Assembly: GCF_000381745.1 (NCBI RefSeq)
Contig: NZ_KB907005.1
Coordinates: forward strand, 1 to 44,237
DNA length: 44,237 bases
DNA from: Psychromonas ossibalaenae ATCC BAA-1528
GTDB taxonomy: Bacteria > Pseudomonadota > Gammaproteobacteria > Enterobacterales > Psychromonadaceae
Direction: 5' to 3'
A model generated the notes under the pieces. That model was not told the DNA's origin. It made no database searches and saw nothing but the letters and a program-made list of their open reading frames with translations. Shown here in pieces: positions 35,307 through 43,952 of this stretch (positions are counted from its first letter, which is position 1; each line of letters starts with the position of its first letter). The position numbers and the translations under genes were made by a program.

Positions 35307-36074
35307 ATGTGTGAGTTACTAGGTATGAGCGCGAATGTGCCCACTGATATCTGTTTTAGTTTCAGCGGGCTGGTTAAGCGTGGTGGTGAAACCGGCCCTC
35401 ATAAAGACGGCTGGGGTATTACTTTTTACGAAGGTAAAGGCTGCCGAAGTTTTAAAGATCCCAAACCAAGCTGTGATTCTCGCGTTGCCCAGCTGGTGAA
35501 AAACTATCCGATTAAAAGTAAATCGGTGATCAGTCATATCCGCCAGGCAAATCGTGGTGGTGTCTCCTTAGAGAATACCCATCCGTTTATTCGCGAGTTA
35601 TGGGGGAAAAACTGGACTTATGCGCATAACGGTCAGTTAACCGGCTATGAAGTTTTACCTATGGGTTATGCGCACCCTGTCGGCCAGACGGATAGTGAAC
35701 GTGCTTTCTGCTGGATCATTGATCAGCTGCATCAGAATTATGCTGGTGAGCCGGAAGATATTTTACAGATGTTCAAAAGGATTGCCGGTTACGCTGACAG
35801 TTTACGGGCAATGGGCGTTTTTAATATGCTCCTGAGTAACGGTGAATATGTAATGTGTTACTGCACCAATAACCTGCACTGGATAACCCGTCGAGCACCG
35901 TTTGGCAAAGCGCAGCTGATTGATGAAGATATGGTGGTCGATTTTCAGAAGGAAACTTCTGACAGTGATGTGGTGAGCGTGATCGCTACTCGTCCGCTGA
36001 CTAAAGATGAAACCTGGAATAAAATGCAGGAAGGAGAATTCTGTGTTTTCCATTATGGTGAGCGAGTACTTTAA
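35307..36074 (+). CDS. yafJ: Class II glutamine amidotransferase (YafJ-like)
   Basis: A 255-residue protein, the same length as E. coli YafJ. Cys2 after the start Met (MCELLGMSANVP) is the catalytic nucleophile of Ntn-type class II glutamine amidotransferases. THPFIRELWGKNWTYAHNGQL and GQTDSERAFCW are the conserved glutaminase blocks. There is no synthetase domain, so the ammonia acceptor is unknown. It follows gmhA in an operon; the next gene begins 24 bp later. Confidence 0.93.
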   Translation: MCELLGMSANVPTDICFSFSGLVKRGGETGPHKDGWGITFYEGKGCRSFKDPKPSCDSRVAQLVKNYPIKSKSVISHIRQANRGGVSLENTHPFIRELWGKNWTYAHNGQLTGYEVLPMGYAHPVGQTDSERAFCWIIDQLHQNYAGEPEDILQMFKRIAGYADSLRAMGVFNMLLSNGEYVMCYCTNNLHWITRRAPFGKAQLIDEDMVVDFQKETSDSDVVSVIATRPLTKDETWNKMQEGEFCVFHYGERVL

Positions 36075-36098
36075 TTAAAGCTTATTTCGGGATGTATA

Positions 36099-37175
36099 AT
36101 GGCTGAACTGTTAAAACATGTTTATACGACTGACTTTATCGCTTCAGTTTCCCGTAAAATTGCAGAAATTCATCCTGAGTTCGCTCAGGATGAATTTAAT
36201 AAAACTATTTTTGACCGGCACTGGCCCGATAAAGAGCTCAAAGCGCGTTTAACTTTTATCGCACAAACCTTATATCAGTTTCTACCCGCAGATTTTACAA
36301 AAAGTACTGCAATACTAAAGCAGGCCGCACCGTTTTTTGGTGGTTATGAAGCGATGTTTTTCCCTGCTTTTGTGGAGTTATACGGGCTGGATGATTATCA
36401 CACTTCAATTGACACACTTGAGCATCTGACTCAATACTCCAGTTCAGAATTTGCTGTTCGTCCGTTTATTAATAAATATCCTGAGCAGATGATGGCGCAG
36501 ATGGCTGTTTGGACTCTCTCGAATAATGAACATGTACGAAGGCTCGCCTCTGAAGGCTGCCGCCCGCGTCTTCCCTGGGCGAATGCCTTAGCTGAGTTTA
36601 AAAAAGACCCTCAGGAAGTTATAAAAATACTCGAACTTTTAAAAGATGACAGCAGCCTTTATGTGCGCAGAAGTGTAGCGAATAACCTTAATGATATTAG
36701 TAAAGACAATCCGCAGCTGGTGGTGAATATTGCCCGGGAATGGATTGGGAAAAATAAACACCGAGACTGGATTGTTAAGCATGCCTGCCGGGGATTGTTA
36801 AAGCAGGGGCATCCGGAGGTTTTAGCTTTATTCGGGTTTGCTGTGCCTGAACACATTAATGTTATTTCTTTTAAAGCGGATAAAAGGGTAAAAATAGGAG
36901 AGACTTTAGATTTTTCATTTTCTCTAAACAGCAGCAGACCGTTAGGAAAACTTCGTATTGAGTTTGTTCTCGGTTTTATGAAAAAAAATGGTAAAAGAGC
37001 CGAAAAAATTTTTAAAATATCAGAATCAGTCCTAAATACAAACACTAAAAAGGTGACTAAGCAGTTCAGTTTTAAAAGAATTTCTACCCGAAAATATTAT
37101 TCTGGAGAACATCATCTGACTATTGTGGTAAACGGTGCCGCTATGTGTAAAAGCAGTTTTTACCTAGAAGAATAA
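36099..37175 (+). CDS. AlkC-like DNA alkylation repair glycosylase
   Basis: A 358-residue protein. Residues about 1-255 are helical HEAT-like repeats of the AlkC/AlkD family; conserved parts include ASEGCRPRLPWANALAEF, SSLYVRRSVANNLNDISKDNP and WIVKHACRGLLKQG. Residues about 260-358 form a beta-rich Ig-like domain (KIGETLDFSFSLNSS, YYSGEHHLTIVVNGA), which is a mark of AlkC rather than AlkD. AlkC removes alkylated bases such as 3-methylcytosine from DNA without base flipping. It is last in the gmhA-yafJ run, an odd neighbour for LPS genes. Confidence 0.87.
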   Translation: MAELLKHVYTTDFIASVSRKIAEIHPEFAQDEFNKTIFDRHWPDKELKARLTFIAQTLYQFLPADFTKSTAILKQAAPFFGGYEAMFFPAFVELYGLDDYHTSIDTLEHLTQYSSSEFAVRPFINKYPEQMMAQMAVWTLSNNEHVRRLASEGCRPRLPWANALAEFKKDPQEVIKILELLKDDSSLYVRRSVANNLNDISKDNPQLVVNIAREWIGKNKHRDWIVKHACRGLLKQGHPEVLALFGFAVPEHINVISFKADKRVKIGETLDFSFSLNSSRPLGKLRIEFVLGFMKKNGKRAEKIFKISESVLNTNTKKVTKQFSFKRISTRKYYSGEHHLTIVVNGAAMCKSSFYLEE

Positions 37176-37643
37176 GAAAGGTCACTGCAGATTTAAATAA
37201 ATATAAATATTATTGTTTTGGTGATGTTGGTTATGTTTTTTTATTTTAAAACTGCTGCGTTGTAGACATTTTATTAAAAATAACTTAAGTTTTACCACTA
37301 ATTAGTTACCCTCAGTGGATCAGGATGCCCGTCAAAGCTGTTCAAGGAAGAGGTAAATAACCAGCCTGAAACAGGCTATTGAAAATACCTCAATCAATCT
37401 CAATGGATCTACTCCTAAATATATCCATATATATTTCAGATCTTTCTTATTGCACCGACAGGCTGTTAACCGGCTCGGTTATTATTTAAGTATTTAATAT
37501 GCTTACTGTTAGTGCTTTTGTACGCGCTCTGTTTGTTAGCGGGTATAGACCACCAATTGAAAAGGAAAATGTACAGTTCAATAATTTAAAGCACTGCATT
37601 GCATTAGGCCTTGCAGTAAATATTATTATTTTAAGGGTTATTT
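37176..37643. other. Intergenic region with hairpins upstream of the symporter
   Basis: About 470 bases. It contains short perfect hairpins AGCCTG-AAA-CAGGCT (37363-37377) and TAACCG-GCT-CGGTTA (37467-37481), the latter followed by T-rich sequence, and an 11-codon frame with no strong ribosome site at 37325-37360. A small RNA or leader with a terminator is possible but unproven. It must also carry the symporter promoter. Confidence 0.4.
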
Positions 37644-38987
37644 ATGACTGAAGTTAAACAAAAAATGTCACTAACAAAACGAGTTCTTCTCGGCATGTTT
37701 ATTGGTATTGCGACAGGTTTTCTTATACGGACTTTTTTTTCGGATATCAGTTTTGTAAACGATTATATTGTTCATGGCGTTTTTGACGTCGGCGGCGCAA
37801 TTTTTGTTGCCAGCCTGAAAATGCTGGTGGTACCGCTTATTTTTGTATCGTTAGTCTGTGGAACAAGTTCATTAAAAGATATTACAACGTTAGGCCGGTT
37901 AGGCGGTAAGACGATTTCTTTTTATCTGGCAACTACTGCCATTGCAATTACTCTGGCTATTTTAATGGCTAATATTTTCCAGCCAGGTGTCGGTGCAGAT
38001 CTTTCTGCCGCATCGTCTTTCAAATCTTCGGATGCTCCTTCTTTAGGCTCGGTGATCATTAATATGTTCCCGACTAATCCGATCAACTCTATGGCTCAGG
38101 GTAATACACTGCAGATTATTGTATTTGCAATCTTATTCGGTATCGCGGTTAGCTCTGCAGGTAAAGCCGGGGAACGTGTGGCATTGGTCTTTGCGGATCT
38201 TAACGAAGTTATTATGAAGTTAGTGGTGATGCTGATGAACATTGCCCCTTACGGTGTATTCTTCCTGATGGCGAAACTATTTACTGAAATCGGTTTAGAG
38301 GCTATCGGCAATTTACTGGGTTACTTTCTAGTACTTTCAGGCACATTGCTGCTGCATGGTTTTGTCACCTACGGCTTATTCTTTAAAGTATTTACCGGCC
38401 TTAATCCGTTAACATTTATCAAGAAAATGGAAACTGCCATTACTTTTGCATTTTCAACTGCCTCTTCAAGTGCAACGATTCCGGTGACTCTGGAAACGGC
38501 CACTAAACATCTGGGAGTAAAAAATAAGATAGCATCATTTACCGTTCCTTTAGGGGCGACGGTAAATATGGACGGGACTGCGATTATGCAGGGCGTTGCA
38601 ACGGTATTTATCGCACAGGCGTTTAATATTGATTTATCACTGGCTGATTACGGCGCTGTTATTTTAACTGCAACTTTAGCATCAGTGGGTACTGCCGGTG
38701 TGCCGGGGGTTGGTTTGATTATGCTGGCGATGGTGCTTAATCAGGTTGGTTTACCCGTTGAAGGTATTGCAATGATCATGGGAGTCGACAGACTGCTGGA
38801 TATGATCCGTACTGCCGTTAATATTACTGGTGACAGTGTGGTGACCTGTATTGTTGCTAAATCAGAAGATGAAATGGATGTTGATGTATTTAACGATCCT
38901 AAAGCCGGAGATAAGGAAGAAGAACTGCACCTTCATACACTCAGAGGGGCGGACGCACAGCCGGCTAAGGCTGACACCTCCGTTTAA
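37644..38987 (+). CDS. Dicarboxylate/amino acid:cation symporter (DAACS)
   Basis: A 447-residue inner-membrane symporter of the GltP/DctA/EAAT family. MLVVPLIFVSLVCGTSSL, the serine-rich hairpin FAFSTASSSATIPVT, and VNMDGTAIMQG (cation/substrate site) are its hallmarks; GTAGVPGVGLIMLAMVL lies in the second hairpin. Substrate is a C4-dicarboxylate or acidic/neutral amino acid with sodium or protons; it cannot be narrowed. The C-terminal about 35 residues are acidic and variable. Single gene with terminator at 39007-39043. Confidence 0.92.
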   Translation: MTEVKQKMSLTKRVLLGMFIGIATGFLIRTFFSDISFVNDYIVHGVFDVGGAIFVASLKMLVVPLIFVSLVCGTSSLKDITTLGRLGGKTISFYLATTAIAITLAILMANIFQPGVGADLSAASSFKSSDAPSLGSVIINMFPTNPINSMAQGNTLQIIVFAILFGIAVSSAGKAGERVALVFADLNEVIMKLVVMLMNIAPYGVFFLMAKLFTEIGLEAIGNLLGYFLVLSGTLLLHGFVTYGLFFKVFTGLNPLTFIKKMETAITFAFSTASSSATIPVTLETATKHLGVKNKIASFTVPLGATVNMDGTAIMQGVATVFIAQAFNIDLSLADYGAVILTATLASVGTAGVPGVGLIMLAMVLNQVGLPVEGIAMIMGVDRLLDMIRTAVNITGDSVVTCIVAKSEDEMDVDVFNDPKAGDKEEELHLHTLRGADAQPAKADTSV

Positions 38988-39006
38988 ACTGAGTTGTTGT
39001 TAATAT

Positions 39007-39043
39007 AAAGCCCTTGCGCTCCAGCAGCGCAAGGGCTTTTTTA
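39007..39043. terminator. Symporter/cueR convergent terminator
   Basis: AAAGCCCTTGCGCT and AGCGCAAGGGCTTT pair perfectly over 14 bp around CCAGC, followed by TTTT. It starts 20 bp after the symporter stop and ends at the last bases of cueR, so it probably serves both convergent genes. Confidence 0.9.
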
Positions 39044-39430
39044 TTTTATAAAAGCATCAATTATCGGGCATTCTGCTTTTGAATTGCCGTGACACTGCTT
39101 GGTGAGTGCTTTTAAACTGTTTAACAAGACCTGCTGCTGATCTATTCTTGCTTGTAATTCCTCTATTTTCTGCTGCGCAATTATTTTCACATCGGCACTG
39201 CTGCGCTCTTTATTTTCACACAGTAAAAGCAGTTCTTTACACTCTTTCAAGTTAAAGCCGGCATCTTTGGTGCTTTTAATAAAATGCAGCTGCCGGATCA
39301 TGGCCTCTGGGTAATAGCGATAGTCATTTTCACCACGAGGCGGTGATTGAATTAGTCCGATCTGTTCATAGTGGCGGATTGACTTGATCGATAACCCGGT
39401 TGTCTTGGCCGCCTGGCTGATTGATAACAT
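39041..39430 (-). CDS. cueR: Cu(I)-responsive MerR-family regulator CueR
   Basis: A 129-residue MerR-type activator. The winged helix-turn-helix (MLSISQAAKTTGLSIKSIRHYEQIGLI) leads into a coiled-coil helix and a C-terminal metal loop QCHGNSKAECPII with Cys113 and Cys121, spaced as in CueR, where two Cys bind Cu(I) linearly. A Ser in ERSSADV (near 77) also fits monovalent-metal CueR. It follows copA on the same strand with a 10-bp gap, so it is probably co-transcribed. The target promoter lies upstream of copA (41872-41902). Confidence 0.93.
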   Translation of the reverse strand: MLSISQAAKTTGLSIKSIRHYEQIGLIQSPPRGENDYRYYPEAMIRQLHFIKSTKDAGFNLKECKELLLLCENKERSSADVKIIAQQKIEELQARIDQQQVLLNSLKALTKQCHGNSKAECPIIDAFIK

Positions 39431-39440
39431 AATAGATACC

Positions 39441-41834
39441 TTACTTTTTTGTTTTAAAACGTTTTAATAATAATGAGTTAGTTAATACCGTAATACTTGA
39501 TAACGCCATTGCGCCTCCGGCAATCGCCGGGCTTAAATAACCCATTGCGGCAGCCGGAATCGCCGCGGTATTGAAAATAAATGCCCAGAACAGATTCTGC
39601 TGTATTTTATGCCAGGTTGCCTTGGAAATATCAACAGCCAGTGCCACTAAGCGCGGATCATTACGCATTAAGGTGATTGATGCACTTTCTTTTGCTGCGT
39701 CACTGCCGGTGCCCATAGCAATGCTTACATCGGCCTGCGCAAGTGCCGGAGCATCATTAACACCGTCTCCAACCATAGCGACGTGTTTGTTTTTCTGCAG
39801 TTCGATTAATTTATTGAGTTTCTGTTCCGGTTTCAGCTCACTATAGCAGCTGCCGATCTGCAGCTGCTGGCTGATATGTTTAACTACACTGTCTTTATCA
39901 CCGCTTAACATCACCGTTTTCAGGCCGCGTTTGTGCAGCTGTATTATCGCTTCACTGCTTTCACTGCGGAGCTGGTCATTAATACTGATATAACCCAAAA
40001 GTGCCTGTTCCGAAGCAATATAAATGTAACTGTCGCTCTGATTTAACATTGTATCGAATACTTGCTGCGGCACTTTAATGTTAAAACGCTTCATCATGGC
40101 TAAGTTACCCGCAGCCAGGAAATCACCATCAACTAAGCCTTTAATACCTTCGCCGTTAACGGCCTGGACATGATCGTTATGATTTGCTGTTATCTGATTG
40201 GCTAAGCAGTAGCTCTTAACTGCATTGGCAATCGGGTGGCGGCTGCCGCTTTGTAATGCGTAGAGTTTAGCAAGCAGACTTTTGTTATCACCATTAAAGC
40301 TGAATATTTCGTTTAACTGGCCTTTACCCTGGGTTAATGTGCCGGTTTTATCGAAGATAATGGTCTGCAGTTTATAAGCCTGCTGCAGGGTTTTAATGTC
40401 CTTAATTAAGATCCCCTGTTGCGCAGCCACTCCCGTACCGACAACAACCGCTGTTGGTGTCGCTAACCCTAAAGCACATGGGCAGGCAATCACTAAAACA
40501 GCAACTGCACTGATTAATGCATGCTGAAAATCACCCGTTAACAAATACCAGGATAAAAATGTTGCTAGGGCAATAAGTAAAACAACGGGTACAAAAACAG
40601 CGCTGATTTTGTCAACCAGCTGCATAATTGGGGCTTTACTCATCTGCGCATTTTCAACTAATGAGATGATTTTACTTAAGCTGGTGGACTCACCGACAGC
40701 TGTGGTTTTAATTAATAAAACGCCCTCACCATTAATACTGCCGGCAATCACAGGGTCGTTATTGTTTTTTAAAATCGGTTTACTTTCACCGGTTAATAAT
40801 GATTCATCTAAATAACTTTTCCCCTGCACGACTAAGCCGTCAACCGGGACTTTCTCACCGATAGCAACCTGTACGAGGTCATCGACTTGTACATTTTCAA
40901 TTTTCACATCGACATAAACCTTACCTTTTTTGACCTTAGCGGTATCAGGGCGAAGCGCCATCAGGGCATTAATCGCACTGCTGGTACTTTGTTTAGCGCG
41001 ATGCTCCAGATATTTACCCAGAGTTACCAGAGTAATCACTAAAGCGCTTGATTCGAAGTACAGCGGCTGGTCTAAGCCGAACAGAAGAATATACAAGCTG
41101 TAAAAATAAGCTGCACTGGTGCCTAGGGCCACTAATAAATCCATATTGGCAGATCCGTTTTTCAGACTCAGCCAGGCGCCTCTATAAAAGCGTGCGCCGA
41201 TGATAAACTGCAGGGGCGTTGCTAAAGTAAACTCCAGCCAGCCGGGTAATAAACTATGTTCATTATTTATAAGCATATTGAGCATGGTTAATAGAAACGG
41301 CAGGCTCAGTATGACAGCCGCTGCTAAGGTGGCTAATGCTTTCCTATCGCGCTTTTTATGCTCAGCTGCTTTTAAGGCGTTTTGAGTTTTTAGATCCTGT
41401 TTGGATTCAATAGTCAGCTGATAAGGCATTTGGGCTGCCAGCTGCTTAATATCTGTCTCAGATAACGCCCCCTGAATAGTTCTCAGCTGTAGTTTTTCAG
41501 TGGCAAAATTAGCCTGTGTATCAATAATCAGGGGCGATGCATTAAGAATGCTGGTGGTTTTATTAGCACAGCTGATGCAGCTCCAGCCGCTTACTGAAAT
41601 GAGAATAGTTTCGCTGTCGGTCTGATAGCCCTTTTTTTCCAGTACAGCTAAAATTAGATTAAGTGTTTCACTATGATCTGCCTGCGGTGCAAAGCATAGC
41701 AAAGCACTTTCTAATGCAAAATTGACTTCAGCTGTTACAGCAGGGATTTCATTTAATGCGCTTTGTAACCGGCCAGCGCAGCCTGCACAGTTCATACCAT
41801 AAACGGGTAGTTTTAATTTTGATACGGTAGACAT
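39441..41834 (-). CDS. copA: Cu(I)-exporting P1B-type ATPase CopA
   Basis: A 797-residue inner-membrane pump that exports Cu(I) to the periplasm. Two N-terminal heavy-metal domains carry CAGC (Cys16-Cys19) and CISC (in GWSCISCANK). The membrane copper motif CPC lies at 451-453 (ACPCALGLATP). DKTGTLT is the phosphorylation loop (Asp near 494), and MVGDGVNDAPAL is the hinge. It ends in the basic KRFKTKK. TTAAGGA lies just before the ATG. Upstream is a perfect CueR-type promoter (41872-41902), and the regulator gene follows 10 bp after the stop. Confidence 0.97.
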   Translation of the reverse strand: MSTVSKLKLPVYGMNCAGCAGRLQSALNEIPAVTAEVNFALESALLCFAPQADHSETLNLILAVLEKKGYQTDSETILISVSGWSCISCANKTTSILNASPLIIDTQANFATEKLQLRTIQGALSETDIKQLAAQMPYQLTIESKQDLKTQNALKAAEHKKRDRKALATLAAAVILSLPFLLTMLNMLINNEHSLLPGWLEFTLATPLQFIIGARFYRGAWLSLKNGSANMDLLVALGTSAAYFYSLYILLFGLDQPLYFESSALVITLVTLGKYLEHRAKQSTSSAINALMALRPDTAKVKKGKVYVDVKIENVQVDDLVQVAIGEKVPVDGLVVQGKSYLDESLLTGESKPILKNNNDPVIAGSINGEGVLLIKTTAVGESTSLSKIISLVENAQMSKAPIMQLVDKISAVFVPVVLLIALATFLSWYLLTGDFQHALISAVAVLVIACPCALGLATPTAVVVGTGVAAQQGILIKDIKTLQQAYKLQTIIFDKTGTLTQGKGQLNEIFSFNGDNKSLLAKLYALQSGSRHPIANAVKSYCLANQITANHNDHVQAVNGEGIKGLVDGDFLAAGNLAMMKRFNIKVPQQVFDTMLNQSDSYIYIASEQALLGYISINDQLRSESSEAIIQLHKRGLKTVMLSGDKDSVVKHISQQLQIGSCYSELKPEQKLNKLIELQKNKHVAMVGDGVNDAPALAQADVSIAMGTGSDAAKESASITLMRNDPRLVALAVDISKATWHKIQQNLFWAFIFNTAAIPAAAMGYLSPAIAGGAMALSSITVLTNSLLLKRFKTKK

Positions 41835-41871
41835 GTTAATTCCTTAACCATAACTAAGCTCAGATAACATT

Positions 41872-41902
41872 AGCATAACCTTTACCCTTAGGGTAAAGTC
41901 AA
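41872..41902 (-). promoter_or_regulatory. CueR-controlled copA promoter
   Basis: On the minus strand TTGACT (41902-41897) and TATGCT (41877-41872) are separated by 19 bp, the long spacer typical of MerR-family promoters. The spacer holds the perfect dyad CTTTACCC-TTA-GGGTAAAG (41880-41898). CueR would bind here and twist the DNA when Cu(I) is present. The copA start is 38 bp below. Confidence 0.9.
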
Positions 41903-41960
41903 AGGCAGTTAGAAAATAAATTTATACTTGCTATTTATTTAAAACAGCACAAAATAAAGA

Positions 41961-41976
41961 CTGTCTAAAAAAACAG
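41961..41976. promoter_or_regulatory. LexA (SOS) box of dinB
   Basis: CTGT-N8-ACAG with an A-rich spacer (CTGTCTAAAAAAACAG) fits the gammaproteobacterial LexA box. It ends 9 bp before the GTG start of dinB, so dinB should be repressed by LexA and induced by DNA damage. One box only. Confidence 0.8.
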
Positions 41977-41985
41977 GTGTTAATT

Positions 41986-43074
41986 GTGACTGATACAAAT
42001 TCTTCCCCACAACGAAAAATAATTCATATTGATATGGATTGTTTTTATGCGGCTGTAGAGATGCGGGATAATCCGCAGTATCAGAATATAGCGCTTGCAA
42101 TAGGCGGTCATAGTGAACGCCGCGGTGTGCTTTCAACCTGCAATTATAAAGCGCGGCAGTTTGGTGTACGCTCGGCGATGCCCAGCTTTAAAGCCAAAGC
42201 TTTGTGCCCGGATCTGGTGATTATTCCAGGACGTATGCAGGTTTATGTCGAGGTTTCTAAAAAGATAAAAGAGATATTTTTCCGCTATACGGATCTGGTG
42301 GAGCCTTTGTCTTTAGATGAAGCATTTTTAGATGTCAGCGAATGTACTCTGTTTAAAGGTTCTGCAACTTATATTGCTCAGGATATCCGCCGTGCAATTT
42401 TTGAAGAGCTGCATTTAACCGCTTCAGCGGGCGTCGCCCCTTGTAAGTTTCTGGCAAAAATAGCATCAGATGAAAATAAACCTAATGGTCAATGTGTTAT
42501 CCCACCTAATAAAGTGGCTGAATTTGTAGAAACACTGGCGCTTAAAAAAATTCCCGGGGTGGGTAAAGTTGCGCAGCAGAAACTGGCGCTAAAAGGGCTG
42601 TTCAGCTGCGGAGATGTACAGCAGTATGACAGTGAAAAGCTGCTGTTAGAGTTTGGAAAATTAGGCGGTGCGCTGCTGAATTTCAGCCGCGGTATTGATA
42701 ACCGGGTGGTTGAACCTAATCGTGAGCGAAAATCATTAGCGGTTGAACGTACTTTTGAGAAAGACTTATTAGATGAGTCTGCCTGTCTGCAGCATTTAGA
42801 TGCTTTTTATGATGAACTTAACCGCCGTTTACAAAAAGTATTAAAAGAAAAAATGATAACAAAAGTTGGCGTAAAAATTAAATTTGGGGATTTTACGGTA
42901 AAAAGTGCCGAGCGGAAATCAGCTGAATTATCATTATCTTTGTTCAAAATATTACTGCACCATCTGTTAGAGCAGACACCGGATAAATCGATCCGTCTGC
43001 TGGGGATTTCAGTTGGATTAGAGAAGCGTATCAGTGATAATCAATCGGCGGTTCAGCTTAGTCTTTTAGATTAA
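41986..43074 (+). CDS. dinB: DNA polymerase IV
   Basis: A 362-residue Y-family translesion polymerase (E. coli DinB 351). RKIIHIDMDCFYAAVEMRDNP has the catalytic Asp pair (near 16-18), and EPLSLDEAFLDVS the second acidic site. SAGVAPCKFLAKIASDENKPNG and KKIPGVGKVAQQKL (helix-hairpin-helix) follow. The C-terminal residues VQLSLLD resemble a beta-clamp binding tail (QLSLL). The start chosen is GTG at 41986 with AGGTG upstream; an upstream GTG at 41977 lacks a ribosome site. A LexA box precedes it. It is followed closely by an SDR gene. Confidence 0.96.
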   Translation: MTDTNSSPQRKIIHIDMDCFYAAVEMRDNPQYQNIALAIGGHSERRGVLSTCNYKARQFGVRSAMPSFKAKALCPDLVIIPGRMQVYVEVSKKIKEIFFRYTDLVEPLSLDEAFLDVSECTLFKGSATYIAQDIRRAIFEELHLTASAGVAPCKFLAKIASDENKPNGQCVIPPNKVAEFVETLALKKIPGVGKVAQQKLALKGLFSCGDVQQYDSEKLLLEFGKLGGALLNFSRGIDNRVVEPNRERKSLAVERTFEKDLLDESACLQHLDAFYDELNRRLQKVLKEKMITKVGVKIKFGDFTVKSAERKSAELSLSLFKILLHHLLEQTPDKSIRLLGISVGLEKRISDNQSAVQLSLLD

Positions 43075-43094
43075 GATTTTTAGTTAAGGTGAAT

Positions 43095-43862
43095 ATGAAA
43101 CAGTATGTATTAATTACCGGTGCCAGTGCCGGACTTGGTGAAGAGTTTGCCTATCAGCTTGCGAAACAGGGATTTCCATTGTTATTAGTGGCAAGACGCT
43201 TCGATAGATTAGAGCAGGTTCAGAAAAACATTAAAGGTTTATATCCAGATTTAGAAGTGCGCTGCTGCAGTGCGGATTTAAGTGAAACGGCTGGGCTTCA
43301 AGCCGTGAGTGATTATATTGATAAAGAATCACTGAGTTTAGTCGGGCTGATAAATAATGCCGGCCTGGGGCAGAGAGGTTTGTTTTCAGACAGCGAATTA
43401 AGTAGGCAGATGCAGCTGCTGCAGGTGAATATCAGCGCGTTAGTGGCGTTAACGCACCTGTGCATACCGCTGCTTAGCGGCCAGAAAAACAGCTTTATTA
43501 TTAATGTCGCGTCAACGGCAGCTTTTCAGGCCGGACCTAATCTGGCGGTTTATTACGCCAGTAAAGCGTTTGTTTTATCTTTCAGTGAAGCACTGCATGA
43601 AGAGCTGAAAGGGCAGGGGATCAGGGTGAGTACATTATGCCCGGGCGCGACTAAAACGGAGTTTGCACAGGTTGCAGATATGTCGGATTCACTGGTTTAT
43701 AAAATGCGTGTAATGGATAAGCAGCCGGTGGTCAGTTATGCACTTGCTAATTTAAATAAAGCCGTTGTTATTCCGGGAATAGTTAATAAATTTGGAGCAT
43801 GGACAGCGCAGCTTGCTCCGAGAACTGTGGCGCGGAAAATAGCTTATCTAATTCAGAAATAA
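43095..43862 (+). CDS. Short-chain dehydrogenase/reductase
   Basis: A 255-residue classical SDR. TGASAGLGEEFAYQLA binds the dinucleotide, LINNAGLGQRGL is the NNAG motif, NVASTAAFQ contains the catalytic Ser and VYYASKAFVLSF the YxxxK pair. The Arg-Arg-Phe after the second strand (VARRFDRL) suggests NADP(H) preference. Substrate unknown. The start is the ATG at 43095, with AAGGTG upstream; the GTG at 43089 overlaps that site. It follows dinB by 20 bp, and an IS630-like end begins right at its stop codon. Confidence 0.88.
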   Translation: MKQYVLITGASAGLGEEFAYQLAKQGFPLLLVARRFDRLEQVQKNIKGLYPDLEVRCCSADLSETAGLQAVSDYIDKESLSLVGLINNAGLGQRGLFSDSELSRQMQLLQVNISALVALTHLCIPLLSGQKNSFIINVASTAAFQAGPNLAVYYASKAFVLSFSEALHEELKGQGIRVSTLCPGATKTEFAQVADMSDSLVYKMRVMDKQPVVSYALANLNKAVVIPGIVNKFGAWTAQLAPRTVARKIAYLIQK

Positions 43863-43952
43863 TACCAATTCCATTAATTAAATGATCTATTTAGGCGTAG
43901 GGAAAATGGATGAAAGCAAGGCGTTGATTGCAGTAACTAGTGCCTTTTCCAA
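43863..43952. repeat. Non-coding terminal segment of the IS630-like element
   Basis: The stretch starts ATACCAATTCCATTAATTAA and runs on to AGTGCCTTTTCC. From memory it resembles dispersed repeats found in several marine gammaproteobacteria. It occurs only once in this window, so repeat status rests on recollection. It is probably the terminal region of the IS, or a MITE related to it. Confidence 0.45.

Noticed and set aside
37325-37360. 11-codon frame MPVKAVQGRGK
   Set aside because: Too short to judge and GGA spacing is poor; kept only as a remark on the intergenic region.
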